From Cristatella mucedo (lineage: Eukaryota > Bryozoa > Phylactolaemata > Cristatellidae), in NCBI GenBank assembly GCA_009760855.2, contig WPIO01000143.1, positions 638,501 through 702,500 on the forward strand: a DNA stretch of 64,000 nt. The letters are read 5' to 3'. The stretch's first letter is position 1; each line of letters begins with the position of its first letter. A program made the position numbers and the translations under genes. This document shows, in pieces, positions 22,300 through 34,474 of the stretch. A model generated the notes under the pieces. That model searched no databases. It was not told where the DNA came from and worked only from the letters and a program-made list of their open reading frames with translations.

Positions 22300-22385
22300 T
22301 CCTTGGAAGGACAGCTGCCTTTTGCCACGGCCGCACATCCATTATCTGAAATGGACAACGGGGGTTTCTTGGCATCTGAGCAAGG
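22300..22385 (-). repeat. X repeat, inverted copy of about 59505-59590
   Basis: About 85 bp are the reverse complement of EFL1 intron 15 sequence. It lies at the far end of the inverted LINE-A, so X, LINE-A and Y occur in the same relative order at both loci. Confidence 0.75.
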
Positions 22386-22439
22386 ACCTATGGGCATCCA
22401 TGTTCGGATGTCATCGATAGGTACAATCTCGGACAATTC

Positions 22440-23320
22440 AAAGCGATCGATTGAACAGGGCTTATTTTCAATCAATCAATTGCAATTGCATCATAAATCG
22501 TCCACGAATAGACGATGCGAAGCTTCAACACTCATCGCAAATGAATATGCAGTCCTTTACAGTTAATCTGAAATCGTCAAGCCATTTTCATGCTATCATT
22601 ATTGTCGGCCGATGTACAGCACTGGTCAGTGAAGGATGACGTTAGCACCGCAAACATCTCCGAATCATATAGAGCTCTGCTGAGGCGGGAGGCTCTGATT
22701 CTCGTTGCCCATAAATACTCATATGTTTACACTGGGTCAGCATATTTGTAAGCCACTGTTTGTGTTCAATCTGGGGGCAGTGCATGGCAATCGACCGCAA
22801 TGGTTCGGGCGACGATCATAATCAGCCAAAATTGATTTTGCAATTCCTCCCCCAAGCTCCAATTGTAATTGCATGTAAAATTTCACTGGGTTTAAAGCGC
22901 ACCTCCATATTTTGAACCAATTTTCCTATGTAGGACATTGGAAAATGTTGCATCACAATCGACGGCAGCAGCCTGGGGGAAAATTCGGCAAAACCCTTAT
23001 GATCAGTCGGAAATCGACTAAAGGTTGGTAGGTGATGCTCAAGTTTTTCTTGCACTTCACAGCGTTTCTTGCACTTCACGGCAATGCGTTTAAAGAGCAT
23101 CCACACCTTTTCAACAATGGTGCACGTACAATCGCAGGTAATGCTTAGTAAGCGAGTGCAAATCTCCATTCAAATACAGAAATCCGCAGCAAATTGGGTG
23201 TGCGAAGCTCCAATTTCTATTCTGTGTTAAAGCCCGCCGTCTCTCAAGTTTACCCGCATAATTTTAACCCATTGTAGTATACATTGAAAATAATTAAGTA
23301 TCAGAAAAGTCTCAATCTTA
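22440..23320. other. AT-rich interval without a recognised gene
   Basis: The longest open frame is on the minus strand at 22822-23169 (115 codons, Cys-rich N-terminus). I do not recognise it and see no splice or domain support. A direct GTTTCTTGCACTTCAC-like repeat lies near 23045-23085. Confidence 0.4.
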
Positions 23321-23324
23321 TTTC

Positions 23325-24660
23325 AAGAAGCAGCACTCCACTGAAACTGCTCTCCCCGTGTTACCAATGACATCCTATGCAGCAACGATGACCGGAATGT
23401 CACTGCCCGGGCACTGCAAGATCTATAGGCTGCCTTCGCCACCATTGATCACGATGTCCTACTTGAACAATGGAGAATAACCATCGATCTGGGAGACGAG
23501 GCACTGGCGTGGTTTCAATCGTACTTGTCTGATCGCGTTCAATCTCTGTCATGCGGAGTTCAGGTCTCATTCACGAGACCGGTCACCTGTGGAGTCCCTC
23601 AAGGGTTCATCCTCGGTCCCTTGCTGTTCTCCTTTCATACTCAACTTCTGGGGAAAGCAATTAAGGCCCGTGGAATAGGATATCACTTTTATGCTGACGA
23701 TACTCAGCTGTATTTGTCATTCAAGCCATGGGAATCTGCTGCAGTAACTGATAAACTGAATGCTTGCCTTGCCGACATTCGCCGCTTGATGTCGGAAAAC
23801 TTCTTTAAACAGAACGATGATAAAAAGGAACCGCTGCTCATAGGACATCCTAAGCTTGTGGCTGGATTAGAAGGATTTGCTCTTAAAATTTGTGATGCTG
23901 TTGAGAAACCACCACCACGTGCTCGAAATTTAGGTGTCGTTTTGACAGGTCTAAATTTTGAAAGCTTCATTCAGAAGACTGCTTCTGCAAATAATCATAA
24001 CGTCTGATCCCTATCTAAGATTAGGAGCTGCCATCCAAGGTGGCATGCAAAAAATTTAACTAGTTTGGTCTCAGCTTGATTATTGTAATTCACTATTGGC
24101 TGGGCTACCGAAAAATTGTCTGAGCCAGTGCAGATGGCTATAAATATGGCTGCAAGGATAGCTTTCAAATCCCGAGGTTTAAGCACGTGTCTCCTTTGCT
24201 AAGAGAGCTAGGACGGCTAAAGGTTGATCAGCGGATACAGAGCAACGTTTTTACGCTGACCCACAAGGCCTGCCACGGCTTGGCTCCTCAATACCTAACT
24301 GAACAGCTGTACCAGTGAGAGCCTTATCGTGCTCTCATTTACTATATAGACAATAAATTTGCTGCTCCATTTCTCCGCTTACAGACTTTTTACGACAGAA
24401 GCCTCTACAGGTCCTAGGCTGTGGAACTCGCTTCCACGATTCTTACTCAACGACAGCTACTCTCCTGCTGCCGACTATGGCACATCCTTTCCAGAGGTCC
24501 TGAGCTGCTGCTTCCATGCTACTCACGACCTAAACTGCTCTCCTGACTCTGCTATGCTTCCCACTTTCTCTTTGTTGCGTGAGATGAAATCTGGTTGCTA
24601 CCGACTGCATGCCGAAAGCCGCTTAGGTTGTGAGTGGGCTATGTAAAACTCTCCTGTGCT
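23325..24660 (+). mobile_element. LINE-B fragment, reverse transcriptase to 3' end
   Basis: Begins in the reverse transcriptase (AFATIDHDVLLE-like, about 23427). The YHFYADDTQLYLSFKP catalytic segment is at about 23680-23730. It ends with the SLLREMKSG region near 24600. Multiple stops and frameshifts after 24005 make it inactive. Confidence 0.85.
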
Positions 24661-24789
24661 GCTCGCTGTCTTTCCGGAAACTTAAATTAGGCACGGTGCT
24701 GGACTCACTACTCACGTTTAACACGCAAATAGTCTTGTGGCTTTGTGAAGGTACACAAGGAGAAACCTTACATTGCATTACCCAAACAC

Positions 24790-25445
24790 TCCTTCCGCAA
24801 TGAGACCACATGGTGAAAGACTTTCTATTTCAGAACTTCTGGCAGAATATTCTCTTGATTTATCTGATAAAGATAAGCTTGAGCCGACTTGTTTTTCTGC
24901 CGGCAGGTCACCGTACAATGATCCCGAATTCAATGGTGGCACATCATCAATCCGACAATAACATCATAGGAAGAACTAAAATGACCTGGTTCATAAATTT
25001 GGACTTATCTCATAACAGGGCAGATTTTCTGCGATCAAGACTTAAACAATGGAATCCTGACGAAGAAGTTATCACAAATACTTTATATCGAAAGCGCCAC
25101 CAGCACTTGGAGCCTTTCTTCAGAAAGGATAATGATCTGTTGTTCTGTTTGCAAATTGAGTGCCTCACGAACGCCTTATAAATCACTCATGACCCAGAAG
25201 AAATCAGACTACTTGTAGACTCTTTGAAACTGAGTCTTGAGGCTGTACTTTTGCACAATAGAAACCGCCTTTAATCTATTACACTAGCGCACACTGTCTC
25301 CACATGAAAGAGACATGCAAAAACTTAAAGTGGCTACTAAATTCCATTCAGTATAACAGTAGCAGTTGGCACCTCTGCGGTGATTTGAAGGTAATTACCC
25401 TTTTAATGGGACTGCTGCAATGGTATGCAAAAGGCATTCGTGTAT
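24790..25445 (+). pseudogene. decayed ORF of an unclassified dispersed family
   Basis: Reading in the frame of 24810, the translation runs through LSHNRADFLRSRLKQW, then LYRKRHQHLEPFFRKDN, then DPEEIRLLVDSLKLSLEAVL (after a TAA at 25179). After another stop and a frameshift near 25300 it continues with HMKETCKNLKWLL and WHLCGDLKVITLL. This pattern resembles a family recurrent in arthropod and other invertebrate genomes, but I cannot assign a function. Stops and a frameshift make it a pseudogene. Confidence 0.5.
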
Positions 25446-25834
25446 TTCTTATGCGAGTGCATAAGGGATAGCCGAGCAAGGGAATTGTACTACTAGCGGA
25501 AGGAATGGACTCGCTGACAAGTCTTCCAAATACTCGAGCACACTCAGGCTTGGCATCGTAACACGTTCTCGTTTGATTCAAGTTGACTAGCCGTGCCTCC
25601 AAATGAACTCACATCCTTTGGAGGCCCGCGCTCTCAGCAAGTACGGTGCCGAAGCCCGGAGCTCAATCCAGGGGTCACGTGATCGTGCCTGACCTGGACA
25701 CTTAAGAAAGAAGCCATTAAGTTACCTGTTTCCCACAATGTTTACTCAGTTCGCTCGAATTCTGGTTTGTGTGCGTATGCGGTCCGATACCGTGCGTATC
25801 GAGTAAAGACAGCCTTCGGCGAAACTCCGTTTTG

Positions 25835-26320
25835 AGTGGTCGCTGGCAATGGATCTAATCTAAATTCAAGAATATCGGCAGTCTAAAGTTGTCAAGGTTT
25901 TTAAGCTGGCGACAAGATGGAAACCTGACTCGCTTGGTCCCGTTCGATTTGGAGTTTGACTAACTTCCCATTCGGAAGCATTGACCACCTCGAAGGTTCC
26001 GTCACTCGCGTTCGAGTCCCTAAGTTATCCTCCTCAGGCTTACCATAATGCATGCAAAATCATCGGGCTCACTACATTACATGCTTACTACTTATTGCAT
26101 TACTCATTGCACGCTTACTCACCACTTCTAAGCTCACAACAATCTTATTCTGACTCCAGTCATCAGCTTTGCTTTAATCAATTCAAGTCTCTCGTTGACG
26201 CAATACGCAAGTATTATAATGGCCGCCGTGCTGCATTCCTTTCCGGCTGAAAGTACCTTGAAACTATCACTTCTTACACGCAGCTGAACTGCTTTATCTA
26301 AAGTTCAATGCATTCAAAGC
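25835..26320. repeat. U block, third copy of duplicated sequence
   Basis: Matches 34475-34860 of copy B in the same orientation and leads into the V block. It indicates that part of the duplicated unit exists a third time between copies A and B. No gene was recognised. Confidence 0.7.
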
Positions 26321-26999
26321 CCTCATTCGGGTGACCCGGTCTTCTTTAGTTTCTGCAACTTTCTGATATTGCGGCAGTGAAAATCCATTATCAAAAGACG
26401 TAATCATCCTTTCTAGCCTCTGTGAAATAATTTGGAAAATACATAATTTGAAAGGGACTCAGTCGTTCCATGGGGCTATGCAGTTCACTCGCAGTGCAGT
26501 TATTATTATTTGTATTGCCGCCCACATTCGATCGTCCGGGGATAAATTCTTCATAACGGTTCGCACTTTTAAGTAGCGGTTTTGTAACCGCACAGACAAG
26601 CTCGTCCCCCGGCTCTCTACCGGTGGACTGTGTAATGCAGTGCTGCGATGCGGTTAAAACACAGGCGGCCACAGCTGGGTGCCAAAAGCAACAGTTTATT
26701 TTGGGCCTGTTCGTGGCGGTTACGCGCCGGCGCAAGCGCTTTACGCGGCGCGCACCGGACCAACGGAGTTAACTGCGCGAACTCCTTAAGTCCGAGTATA
26801 ACTAACTACTAAATGCACGCGTCGCTACAGCACCCCAAGATACGAGCGGCTAACTGAGTAGCCGGCGGAACACAACTGCGCAGTTTAAGTTGCACTTAGC
26901 TGTCCGTCGCCGTAGGTTCGCCTCTCGTGCTCTTGAAGCGTAGTCTCGCATCGACTACCGAAGCTGCAGTCCTGAGCTCTGTCAGTCCTGTCATTTATA

Positions 27000-27158
<159 letters not shown>

Positions 27159-27234
27159 CCTCTCGACCTTGGGCGTAGCTGTTATTGTTTTTGTCGGACC
27201 CTAGCTCTCGGTGTCCATCCTAGGCCTGATTCTT

Positions 27235-27330
27235 CTAGGCTAGCTATTGGCTAGCCCCTGGCTAGTCCTTGGCTAGTCCTTGTCCAGTCCTTGGCTAGTC
27301 CTTGACCAATCCTTGGCTAGTCACCTGCTA
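27235..27330. repeat. 11-12 bp tandem repeats in the LTR U3
   Basis: Variants of CCTTGGCTAGT are repeated about seven times. Upstream position in U3 suggests enhancer-like repeats, by analogy with other LTRs. Confidence 0.75.
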
Positions 27331-27874
27331 CGGTCGCTCTAGGTGCCCTAGTCAGACCCACTAAGGCAAGCGCTAATATCGCGGCTAGCCTGAGAGCTGC
27401 TCCGTTGCAGTTTTAATGGATACGTACGTTCTTTCTGAAAAAAACAAAGTCGGCAATGCCTGTTGCGGTCAGCGGCTGCATACAACTTTCAATATTGTCC
27501 GCTCGCTCGCTTCGCTCTCCCTCTCGCTCACTCTCCCTTTCTCTTCTCTCCGCGCGCTCCGGAGCTGCTTCCGCGACGACTTCCGCTTCATCCTTGAGTA
27601 CGCTCGCTCGCTTCGCGTTTGCCTGCGTACGATGCAATACAGCCGTCGTCGTCGTAAACACCACAACTTACTTGTGGGGGCATCGTTCATCTTCGTCGCG
27701 CCGCCATTCATCACGCCCGAGGCCCTAAATGGTGGCCCTTGTGGGCAAGAGCAACAATTTCCCTTTTTATCCGTTGATCAACCTGAGTCCATCACAGCTC
27801 CGTATAGCAAAGGAAACGCATGGCGGAAACTCCCACATTCATCGATCAACCGTGCAGCCATATTTGAGGACGCT

Positions 27875-28010
27875 GGTTTGGCCAGTGGCTAAAGTGCTCG
27901 CCCCGACCTGCCCGGCCGACGGACGGCCTGTGCTTGTGCACCCTGGAGTACGTCAAGTGCCCGAATACAGATTAAGTTCTCTTGGGGCGCTATAAAATTG
28001 AATCACGTGA
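27875..28010 (+). mobile_element. SINE-2
   Basis: TGGTTTGGCCAGTGGCTAAA (box A-like) and AAGTGCTCGCCCCGACC form the head. The box B region is damaged. The tail carries GATTAAGTTCTCTTGGGGCG at 27969-27988. Confidence 0.75.
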
Positions 28011-28850
28011 AAATGAATTGCATTTATCACCAGCTAAAGAGGCTTAACGTACGTTTTCGCTGGCACAATCTTGACTGGATTTCACCAGCCCAGAGTGTAC
28101 AGCTCACTCGCCGCTAGCGACAGTCACCTTACAGCGAGTCCACGGCACACCCTCAGGCTTTTTTCGGGGACTGGCCAATTCCTGCTGCTGCATGCCGGAG
28201 CCGCGGAAATGATAAAAAGCGAAGTCGGCCGCCTGGGCTGTGAGCCCACATGTGTGGTTGTCTCCCCCCCATCATTAGCGCGGCGGCGGCTGTGGCGCTG
28301 CCTTTCGTTGTCGAGTCGGCAGCCTCCGAGTGATCACCTTGCTTTATACATCAGACGCCGCGAGGTCAACTCGGGAATTAAGGTCAATCAATCCGAGGAC
28401 CGTACCACGCAGCCCTAAACGCGAGTGGCGAGTCCAGCGGCGTGCCTAATTTAAGTTTCCGGGAAGACAGCGAGCAGCACATTGTGGCCGCTTAGGTTGA
28501 AACGTGCGATTCAACTGCCGGTGCCGCACGATGACCGATCACTGCGCTAAGTCGGCGACTTCCGACATAACTCAGCAGCAGGTATTCGTGCATTGCGCCG
28601 CGCGCCTGCTGCGTAGTTTACGGTGCAAATTTAAGATATTGAGCCTCCGGAGTTGGTGCGAGTTCCTTTGCAGGTACTTGAGCCGGCTTCAGCGTTCGCT
28701 CTCGCTGGCTGACCAACACGCCTCGTTCAGCGAGAAATCGTTACGCATCACCCTTGATGGTGCCAAAATACTGCTGGCGGCGGCGGCAGGTGCTACTGCA
28801 AGCTGCTGCTTCTCACCCTCTCAATGCCGTAAGCGTACAATAATATAATA
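28011..28850. other. intergenic sequence without a recognised gene
   Basis: Moderately GC-rich. Open frames of about 115 codons on the plus strand (28071-28418 and 28504-28848) are not supported by splice sites, motifs or a second copy. Confidence 0.4.
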
Positions 28851-28859
28851 TATTGCAAT

Positions 28860-28930
28860 ATATTAATCTGTATAGCTCCTTAAGAGAACTTAATCTCTAT
28901 CCAAACACTTTACACATGCCGCAGGAGATG
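28860..28930 (-). mobile_element. SINE-2 tail fragment
   Basis: Minus-strand stem-loop segment (TTAAGAGAACTTAATCTC on the plus strand) followed by the CACATGCCGCAGG region. The tRNA head is absent. Confidence 0.65.
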
Positions 28931-29014
28931 TCGCTGCCTTCCGTTAAAGGTGGTGTTTAACCATAGTCCAAAACAAAGTACTCTCGGCTACAGGTGAAGC
29001 CTGGTTAACAACAG

Positions 29015-29178
29015 CGAAGATGCTGACCCTGTGCATGTTACCCCTAACCATGTTATTCATGTTTATCAAGCATGATATTACTCACCATTCAATCGCGCTT
29101 TCCTTTGCAGCAAATTTGAAGTGCCTATAAAGAGATTGAGTTCTCTGAGGGCGCTTTATCAAGTGCATTATTATTATT
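29015..29178 (+). mobile_element. LINE-A 3' end fragment
   Basis: About 165 bp of LINE-A 3' UTR ending in GAGATTGAGTTCTCTGAGGG and a short ATT run. Confidence 0.8.
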
Positions 29179-29689
29179 AGGACGGCATAGTAACCTTGGG
29201 CGTTCCACCAGCAAAGGAATCGCTGCCCACCACAGATAAGAAAATTCGTGTAATTTCGACGTCATAAGAACTCGATTCTGTTAAAACTGATGCTACAAGT
29301 ACTCTCCAGAATCATCCAGTTATCGATGGCTTGCGTTTGCATACTTAGGTGGGAAGGATGAACTCTGCATGCATCACGTGTCACACACTACCTGTAGGCA
29401 CACGTGGCAGAGTACAAAGAATGAAGTAGGAAGAGATTTCAGGCTCGAGGTCATCCGTGCAGCTGCCTTTCGCGAACGACATGAGAACATGACCCTTGGA
29501 GTGGCTTGACGAAACACCGGTAGCACGGAAGCTGCTGAGTGTATTCACAAAAGTAGCAGCTGACCACGGTCCTAGATTTCCTAATCGCTAACTATCTTAG
29601 TTCCGGAATGAGAAATCGTTTTTCTGTGGAGTTGGACAAGCGACCTTGGAAAGCAGACGAGGAGGTTAAGTAAACAGTTTAAGGTCAGC

Positions 29690-29825
29690 TGGTACAACAG
29701 CCTCATTTTGATAGAATCAGAAGAGCTTTAGAGGCTATCACTGCATCAAGCAGCGGGCAATAAACGACTGCATGTTTCAAGGCTCGAACCCACGACCACG
29801 GTAATGCATGGGCTATGACCTTGGC
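29690..29825 (-). mobile_element. decayed SINE-1
   Basis: The minus-strand box B (GGCTCGAACCC on the plus strand, near 29780), the AACAGCCTC start and the GAGGCTATCAC segment match SINE-1 with many substitutions. Confidence 0.55.
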
Positions 29826-29890
29826 ACGCCGACTCTCTTGCTTTGATAAAAAAAAGAGTAGCCACGGGGCAAATCTTTGACCTAGGCAAT

Positions 29891-29958
29891 TGTTTCAAAC
29901 ATGTCCACAGCATTCATCCATGCCTGTTTCAAACATGTCCACAGCATTCATGCATGCC
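29891..29958. repeat. two-copy 34-bp tandem repeat
   Basis: The unit beginning TGTTTCAAACATGTCCACAG occurs twice back to back, in the region upstream of SSAT-like copy B. Confidence 0.8.
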
Positions 29959-30279
29959 ATCAGCTGTGCCTAAAGCTTGTGTGATCTTTGCAGCAATACT
30001 TTCTATACCAGCTCAGCTCGAGCTACGTTTGCCCTGCAGCTGGGCCATGTCATCTGTACGCGTGCCGTTGGTGCTGCCACAGAGTGCGATTTGTGCCTCT
30101 AAGCTGCCCTCTTGTCGTGGTTCTGTTACTCAATACCAACGGCAGAATTACTCAGCAGCTAATTCCATGCTATTTCTGTTCTCGGCATTGTGGCTCTCAC
30201 AATAGAGACGGTATACTGGTAACGGTAGTAGATTCAGACATTTTTGTCACCAGCCATGCTCTTTGTAATGTACTTTTAG

Positions 30280-30861
30280 GACAGTGACGGCACCGATGCT
30301 GAAACCAGTTTCATTGTTCGCGAGGCCACACGAGACGACTGCTGCGATATTGCTTCGATGATCAGGGAGCTCGCCACGTTTGAGGGGATGTACGATCAGG
30401 TTAAGATGACGGCTGACGTTCTTGCACGCGACGGCTTTGATACGAGTCCGCCCTTATATCACTGCATCGTTTCATCAGACTTGACGAATAAGGTACCAGA
30501 TTGTGGAAGTGGTCGAGGAAGGCTCGTTGGCTTTGCCCTTTACTTCTATACGTACTCAACATGGGTGGGCAAGGCGATGCATCTGGAAGACCTGTACGTC
30601 ATCCCATCGTACCGAGGTCGGGGCTTGGGCACAAGGCTGCTTCGACAAGTAGCCGAGTCGGCCCGGGCCGCTGGGTGCAGCCGGCTTCAGTGGAACGTTC
30701 TTTCGTGGAACAGCAAAGCCATTCATATCTACAAGAACCTGGGTGCAGTCGATCTGACATCGACAGAGGCGTGGCACTTGTACCGGCTAACAGAGTCGGG
30801 CATTGCCGAGTTGGCCGGATGCCTGACACCCACGGCAAGCTCAGCTGGCGAGGCTGAATGA
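30280..30861 (+). CDS. SAT1-like: SSAT-like polyamine N-acetyltransferase, copy B (3' terminal exon)
   Basis: The exon starts after a TTTTAG acceptor with an in-frame stop directly before it, so 5' coding sequence lies in an unidentified upstream exon. It encodes about 193 residues: the first strand FIVREATRDD, ELATFEGMYDQVKMT, a central LVGFALYFYTYSTW, the acetyl-CoA-binding YRGRGLGTRL (about residues 111-120), a conserved W-N (about 143-144) and IYKNLGA with the likely general-acid Tyr (about 151). The layout and length fit SSAT (vertebrate SAT1 is about 171 residues). This copy matches the family better than copy A. It probably acts on polyamines in the cytosol; substrate is inferred. Confidence 0.9.
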   Translation, partial: DSDGTDAETSFIVREATRDDCCDIASMIRELATFEGMYDQVKMTADVLARDGFDTSPPLYHCIVSSDLTNKVPDCGSGRGRLVGFALYFYTYSTWVGKAMHLEDLYVIPSYRGRGLGTRLLRQVAESARAAGCSRLQWNVLSWNSKAIHIYKNLGAVDLTSTEAWHLYRLTESGIAELAGCLTPTASSAGEAE

Positions 30862-31119
30862 TCTCAATCTGACTTTGCCATATGTATGGCAAGCTGCTTT
30901 TCTGTACAGGATTGCATTGCTGCTGGTCGCAGTACTGTAGGAATTAATATAGATCTATTCTCGTTGACCCTCGAGGTCTTGCCTCTCCAGTGGCATCTGG
31001 TTTCAGGTTCAAGCTCTTGTATGCCCGACTGGCCCTGACGGGCCTAACACCTCTACTCGTCGCACCACGGTCAGGCCAAGGAAGCAACAAAAACCTGGCT
31101 CTGTTCTGAATGTGTCTAA

Positions 31120-32560
31120 TGTAATGTAATGTATCTCTGTCTGTAACTCCACAAAGTCATAAAGACCATGTGGGTGTTACGCAGGAGAGTTTAGTTTAGC
31201 ACACTCACAGCCTAAGCAGCTTTCGTAACGCATTCGGTAGCCAGCAGACTTCATCTCTCTCAACGAAGAGAAAGTGGGAAGCATAGCTGAGTCAGGAGAG
31301 CAGTTGAGGTAGTGAGTAGCATAGAAGTAGCAGCTCAGGACCGCTGAAAAGGATGTGCCATAGTCGGCAGCAGGAGAGTAGCTGTCGTTGTGTAAGAATT
31401 GTGGAAGAGAGTTCCACAGTCTAGGACCTGCAGAGCTAAAGCTTCTGTCGCCAACTGTCTTTAAGCTGTGGAATGGGACAGCTAATTTATTGTCCACACA
31501 GGACCTGAGGGCGCGAATAGGCTGAAACTGATGCAGCAGCTCAGCTAAGTATGAAGGAGCCAAGCCGTGGCAGGCCTTGTCGGTCAGTGTAAGAACTTTG
31601 CTCTGTATCCTTTGCTCAACCGGCAACCATCCTATCTCCTTCAGCAAAGAAGACACGTGCTCAAACCGCTGGGACTTGATGACCAGCCTTGCAGCCATAT
31701 GCATTGTCAGCTGTGGTAGCATAATAGCTTTCTTTGGCAGCCCAACCAAAAGAGAATTACAATAATCAAGCCGAGACAGATCTAAAGAGCTAGTTAAATT
31801 TTTTGCAAGCCACTGGGAGACAGCTCCTAATCCTCGACAGGGATCGGATGTGATGGCTAGCTGCAGAGGCAGTCTTCTGAATGAAGCTTTTGAAATTGAG
31901 GCAGCTGTCAAACACGACACCTAAATTTCGAGCAAGTGGTGAAGGTCGCACAATAGCATCATCAATTAGAACAGCAAAGCCTTTTAATCCAGCCAAACGC
32001 TTTGGGTGTCTTATGAGCAGCAGATCGGCTTTATCATCATTTAATTTCAGGAAGTTTTCCGACCTCCAGGATCGAATATCGGCAAGCATGCAGTTTCTCA
32101 GTTGCTGCAGCAGATTCCGACGGTTTGAATGACAAATACAACTGATTATCGTCAGCATAGAAGTGATATCCTATTCCACGGGCCTTATCACTTTTCCCAG
32201 AGGTTATGTATAAATGGAGAACAGCAAGGGACCGAGTACAGACTCTTGAAAGACTCCACAGGTGACCTTTCTCGTGTGTGAGACCTGACCCCTAAACGAC
32301 ACGGATTGAACACGATCGGACAAGTACGATTAAAACCACGCCAGTGTTTCGTCCGCCAGACCGATCGTTGTTCTCAATCGTTCAAGCAGAACATCGTGAT
32401 CAATAGTGTCGAAGGCAGCAGACAGATCCAGCAGAGCTAGGGCAGTGACATTCCCGTCGTCGTTGCCACGTAGAATGTCATTGTTAACCCGGAGGAGAGC
32501 AGTTTCAGTAGAATGCTGCCTCTTGAACCCTGATTGAAATGTTTCTGACATTCCATTATA
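31120..32560 (-). mobile_element. LINE-B insertion specific to copy B
   Basis: A 1.44-kb minus-strand LINE-B with a TGTAATGTAATGTAT tail at 31120-31134. It carries the reverse transcriptase from AFDTIDHDVLLERL (about 32430) to the SVGYRM-type C-terminus (near 31230). GTCTAA flanks both ends (31114-31119 and 32561-32566). Copy A has the uninterrupted site at about 6405. It already contains frameshifts, so it was either inserted as a damaged copy or has decayed since. Confidence 0.9.
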
Positions 32561-32566
32561 GTCTAA

Positions 32567-33750
32567 CCCCGACTGTCAGCGTCTGCTCTCACAGCTGGAT
32601 GCTATCCAAATTGGCTCGTCATGGGTTGTTAGATTGATGCAGTTTGTTGTAGTTGCTTGCTCCCAGCTAGCCAGGTACAAGTGCTGAGTCGGAGACTGCC
32701 TGTCTGATTCTGTATATTTCCCCAGCTGTGTAGGTCCGTGCGAGCCGATGCCCTGCAAGGACCAGCGAAGCCAGGATTAAGCCAGCTCGAGAACTTGCCC
32801 GGGGCTGAAGGGCCTACTTGCAGTTTTTCCGACATCCCCCTTGGAATCGCTTCGAGGACGGGTTCTGGATTTGATGGTTATCAGGGTTTTGGCCCGTTTC
32901 CTAGTTGATATGCCTACATCATAATTCTGTGATTGCGAATCCCAGCAATGACACATTGAAATGTATAGTGTTGATTGTTCCTCAGCTAGATTGGTTGAAC
33001 TTGGCTACAGCTGCCGAGGTCCCTAGTCGCTGGCTATTATTTATTTTCGTTGTTGCTTTAGCGATTTCATAATTGCTTACTTAGTTCGATGATGGGACAT
33101 TTGGGTCGCCAGTAGCATTCTAGTGCTGTAGAACGTTTCTCTGTCGTTTTGTCCCGTTAAAATAACTATTAAGGAAGATTAGTAACGAATTAACCTGCCT
33201 GCCAATCGTATTTCGGCCCTTTCAGTATTCTGGTCGAGAGCCGAAGTTCAATGATTGCTGAGGTGCTCAAAGTGTCGCTCAAATCAGTTTTTGTCATAAC
33301 AGCCTAAAGTTAAACAGCTAGTCTAGGGTTATATGATTTTATTTACAGGTAATAGTTGACCCTCTCAATCTCATTGACATCCGTTATTCGCCATTAGCAA
33401 CTCGCAGTTTGAGGGAAAGCAGGAGAAGAAATGCTAAACTGGTAAGATTGAGCGAGAACCTAATATTTGAGCATATACAATATGATTAATTTACATGCAC
33501 CCTAAGAGAAGCTTACCTTTCCCCTGGTGCTTTACATGACGCAGGAGTCGAGCCCTCTAACTTGATCACTAATGGCAGAAAACGAGCTTGTTTAGATTGT
33601 CGCGAATATCACAGTCTTGCCTTTGACAAAGGATTATCAGCTCCTAGCACTTAAGCAGACTCGTGGGTTTATTGTTGGCATCAATTCTGCATTCTTTTGG
33701 TTATCCCATCGAGCAGCAGCATAGGTCCAGCGCCATCCATCCTAGTTCTA
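32567..33750. other. noncoding duplicated sequence
   Basis: Counterpart of 6410-7730. No gene recognised. A decayed LINE-A/SINE-2-type tail lies near 33490-33560. Confidence 0.55.
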
Positions 33751-33759
33751 CATTGTTTA

Positions 33760-34262
33760 AGACATAATATTAATATACTGTGCTATAGGACTCTCAGAGA
33801 ACTCGATCTCTTTCTAGGCACTTCACATCTGCTGCTAATGCAGCCCGAACGAATGGTTAGTGGTAGCGTGCTCGATGAACGAATAACATGGTTATGGGTG
33901 ACGAGCACCGGGCCAGCATGCAAGTATGGGTAGTAGCAGCATGCACAGAGTCAGCACCCATTTGCACGGAAAGAATGAATCACAGGGACGCACTAAATGC
34001 TTTGGTTAACCAATGGGTTTTTAGTTTCTTCTTAATGTGGTCAAGTCAGATGTCATGACGCTGGTCGAGAGTGAGATCCAGGCTTTGGGAGCAAACGAAC
34101 TAAAGGCACGGCCTTCAAAGGATTAGAGATATTTGTACGAGGTATGGCTAAACAGATTCCGAAAAACTGGCGGTACGATGCTTAGCCTGGTCTGATAGGT
34201 AGGCTGGAGCCAAAGAATGAAGGGACAAGAAAGTGAGCGACGTTGAATTCGATCCGTTGCTA
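33760..34262 (-). mobile_element. LINE-A 3' fragment
   Basis: A minus-strand LINE-A 3' end that includes the decayed WNS/KTHLF-coding segment (34000-34262) and the stem-loop near 33790. Longer than its copy A counterpart. Confidence 0.75.
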
Positions 34263-34474
34263 ATAAATCTAGATAGATATAACTACATTACTTGTAGGCT
34301 CTCGCGAGTGGTCAAGATACTTGAACAGATTAAGTAACATGTATTATGAGGATTGTTTCTGAGTAAGCGAGGCGAAATTCTAGCCAATAATTCTCAAGAG
34401 CCTGTCGGTAAGCACAAATTCCTGACAAGTCAGTAATGGTTTTAACAGTTAAGAGAGCCTTGGGCAAAAGTCCA

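Noticed and set aside
21581-22375. 264-codon minus-strand frame as a host gene
   Set aside because: It aligns in order with the linker between endonuclease and reverse transcriptase of L2/CR1 LINEs and belongs to the inverted LINE-A; its first residues come from the X repeat.
22822-23169. 115-codon minus-strand frame as a novel gene
   Set aside because: No motif, no second copy, no promoter or splice evidence; it could be chance or old transposon sequence.
27230-27330. CRISPR-like short repeats
   Set aside because: The repeats are contiguous variants of an 11-12 bp unit without spacers, in a eukaryotic LTR.
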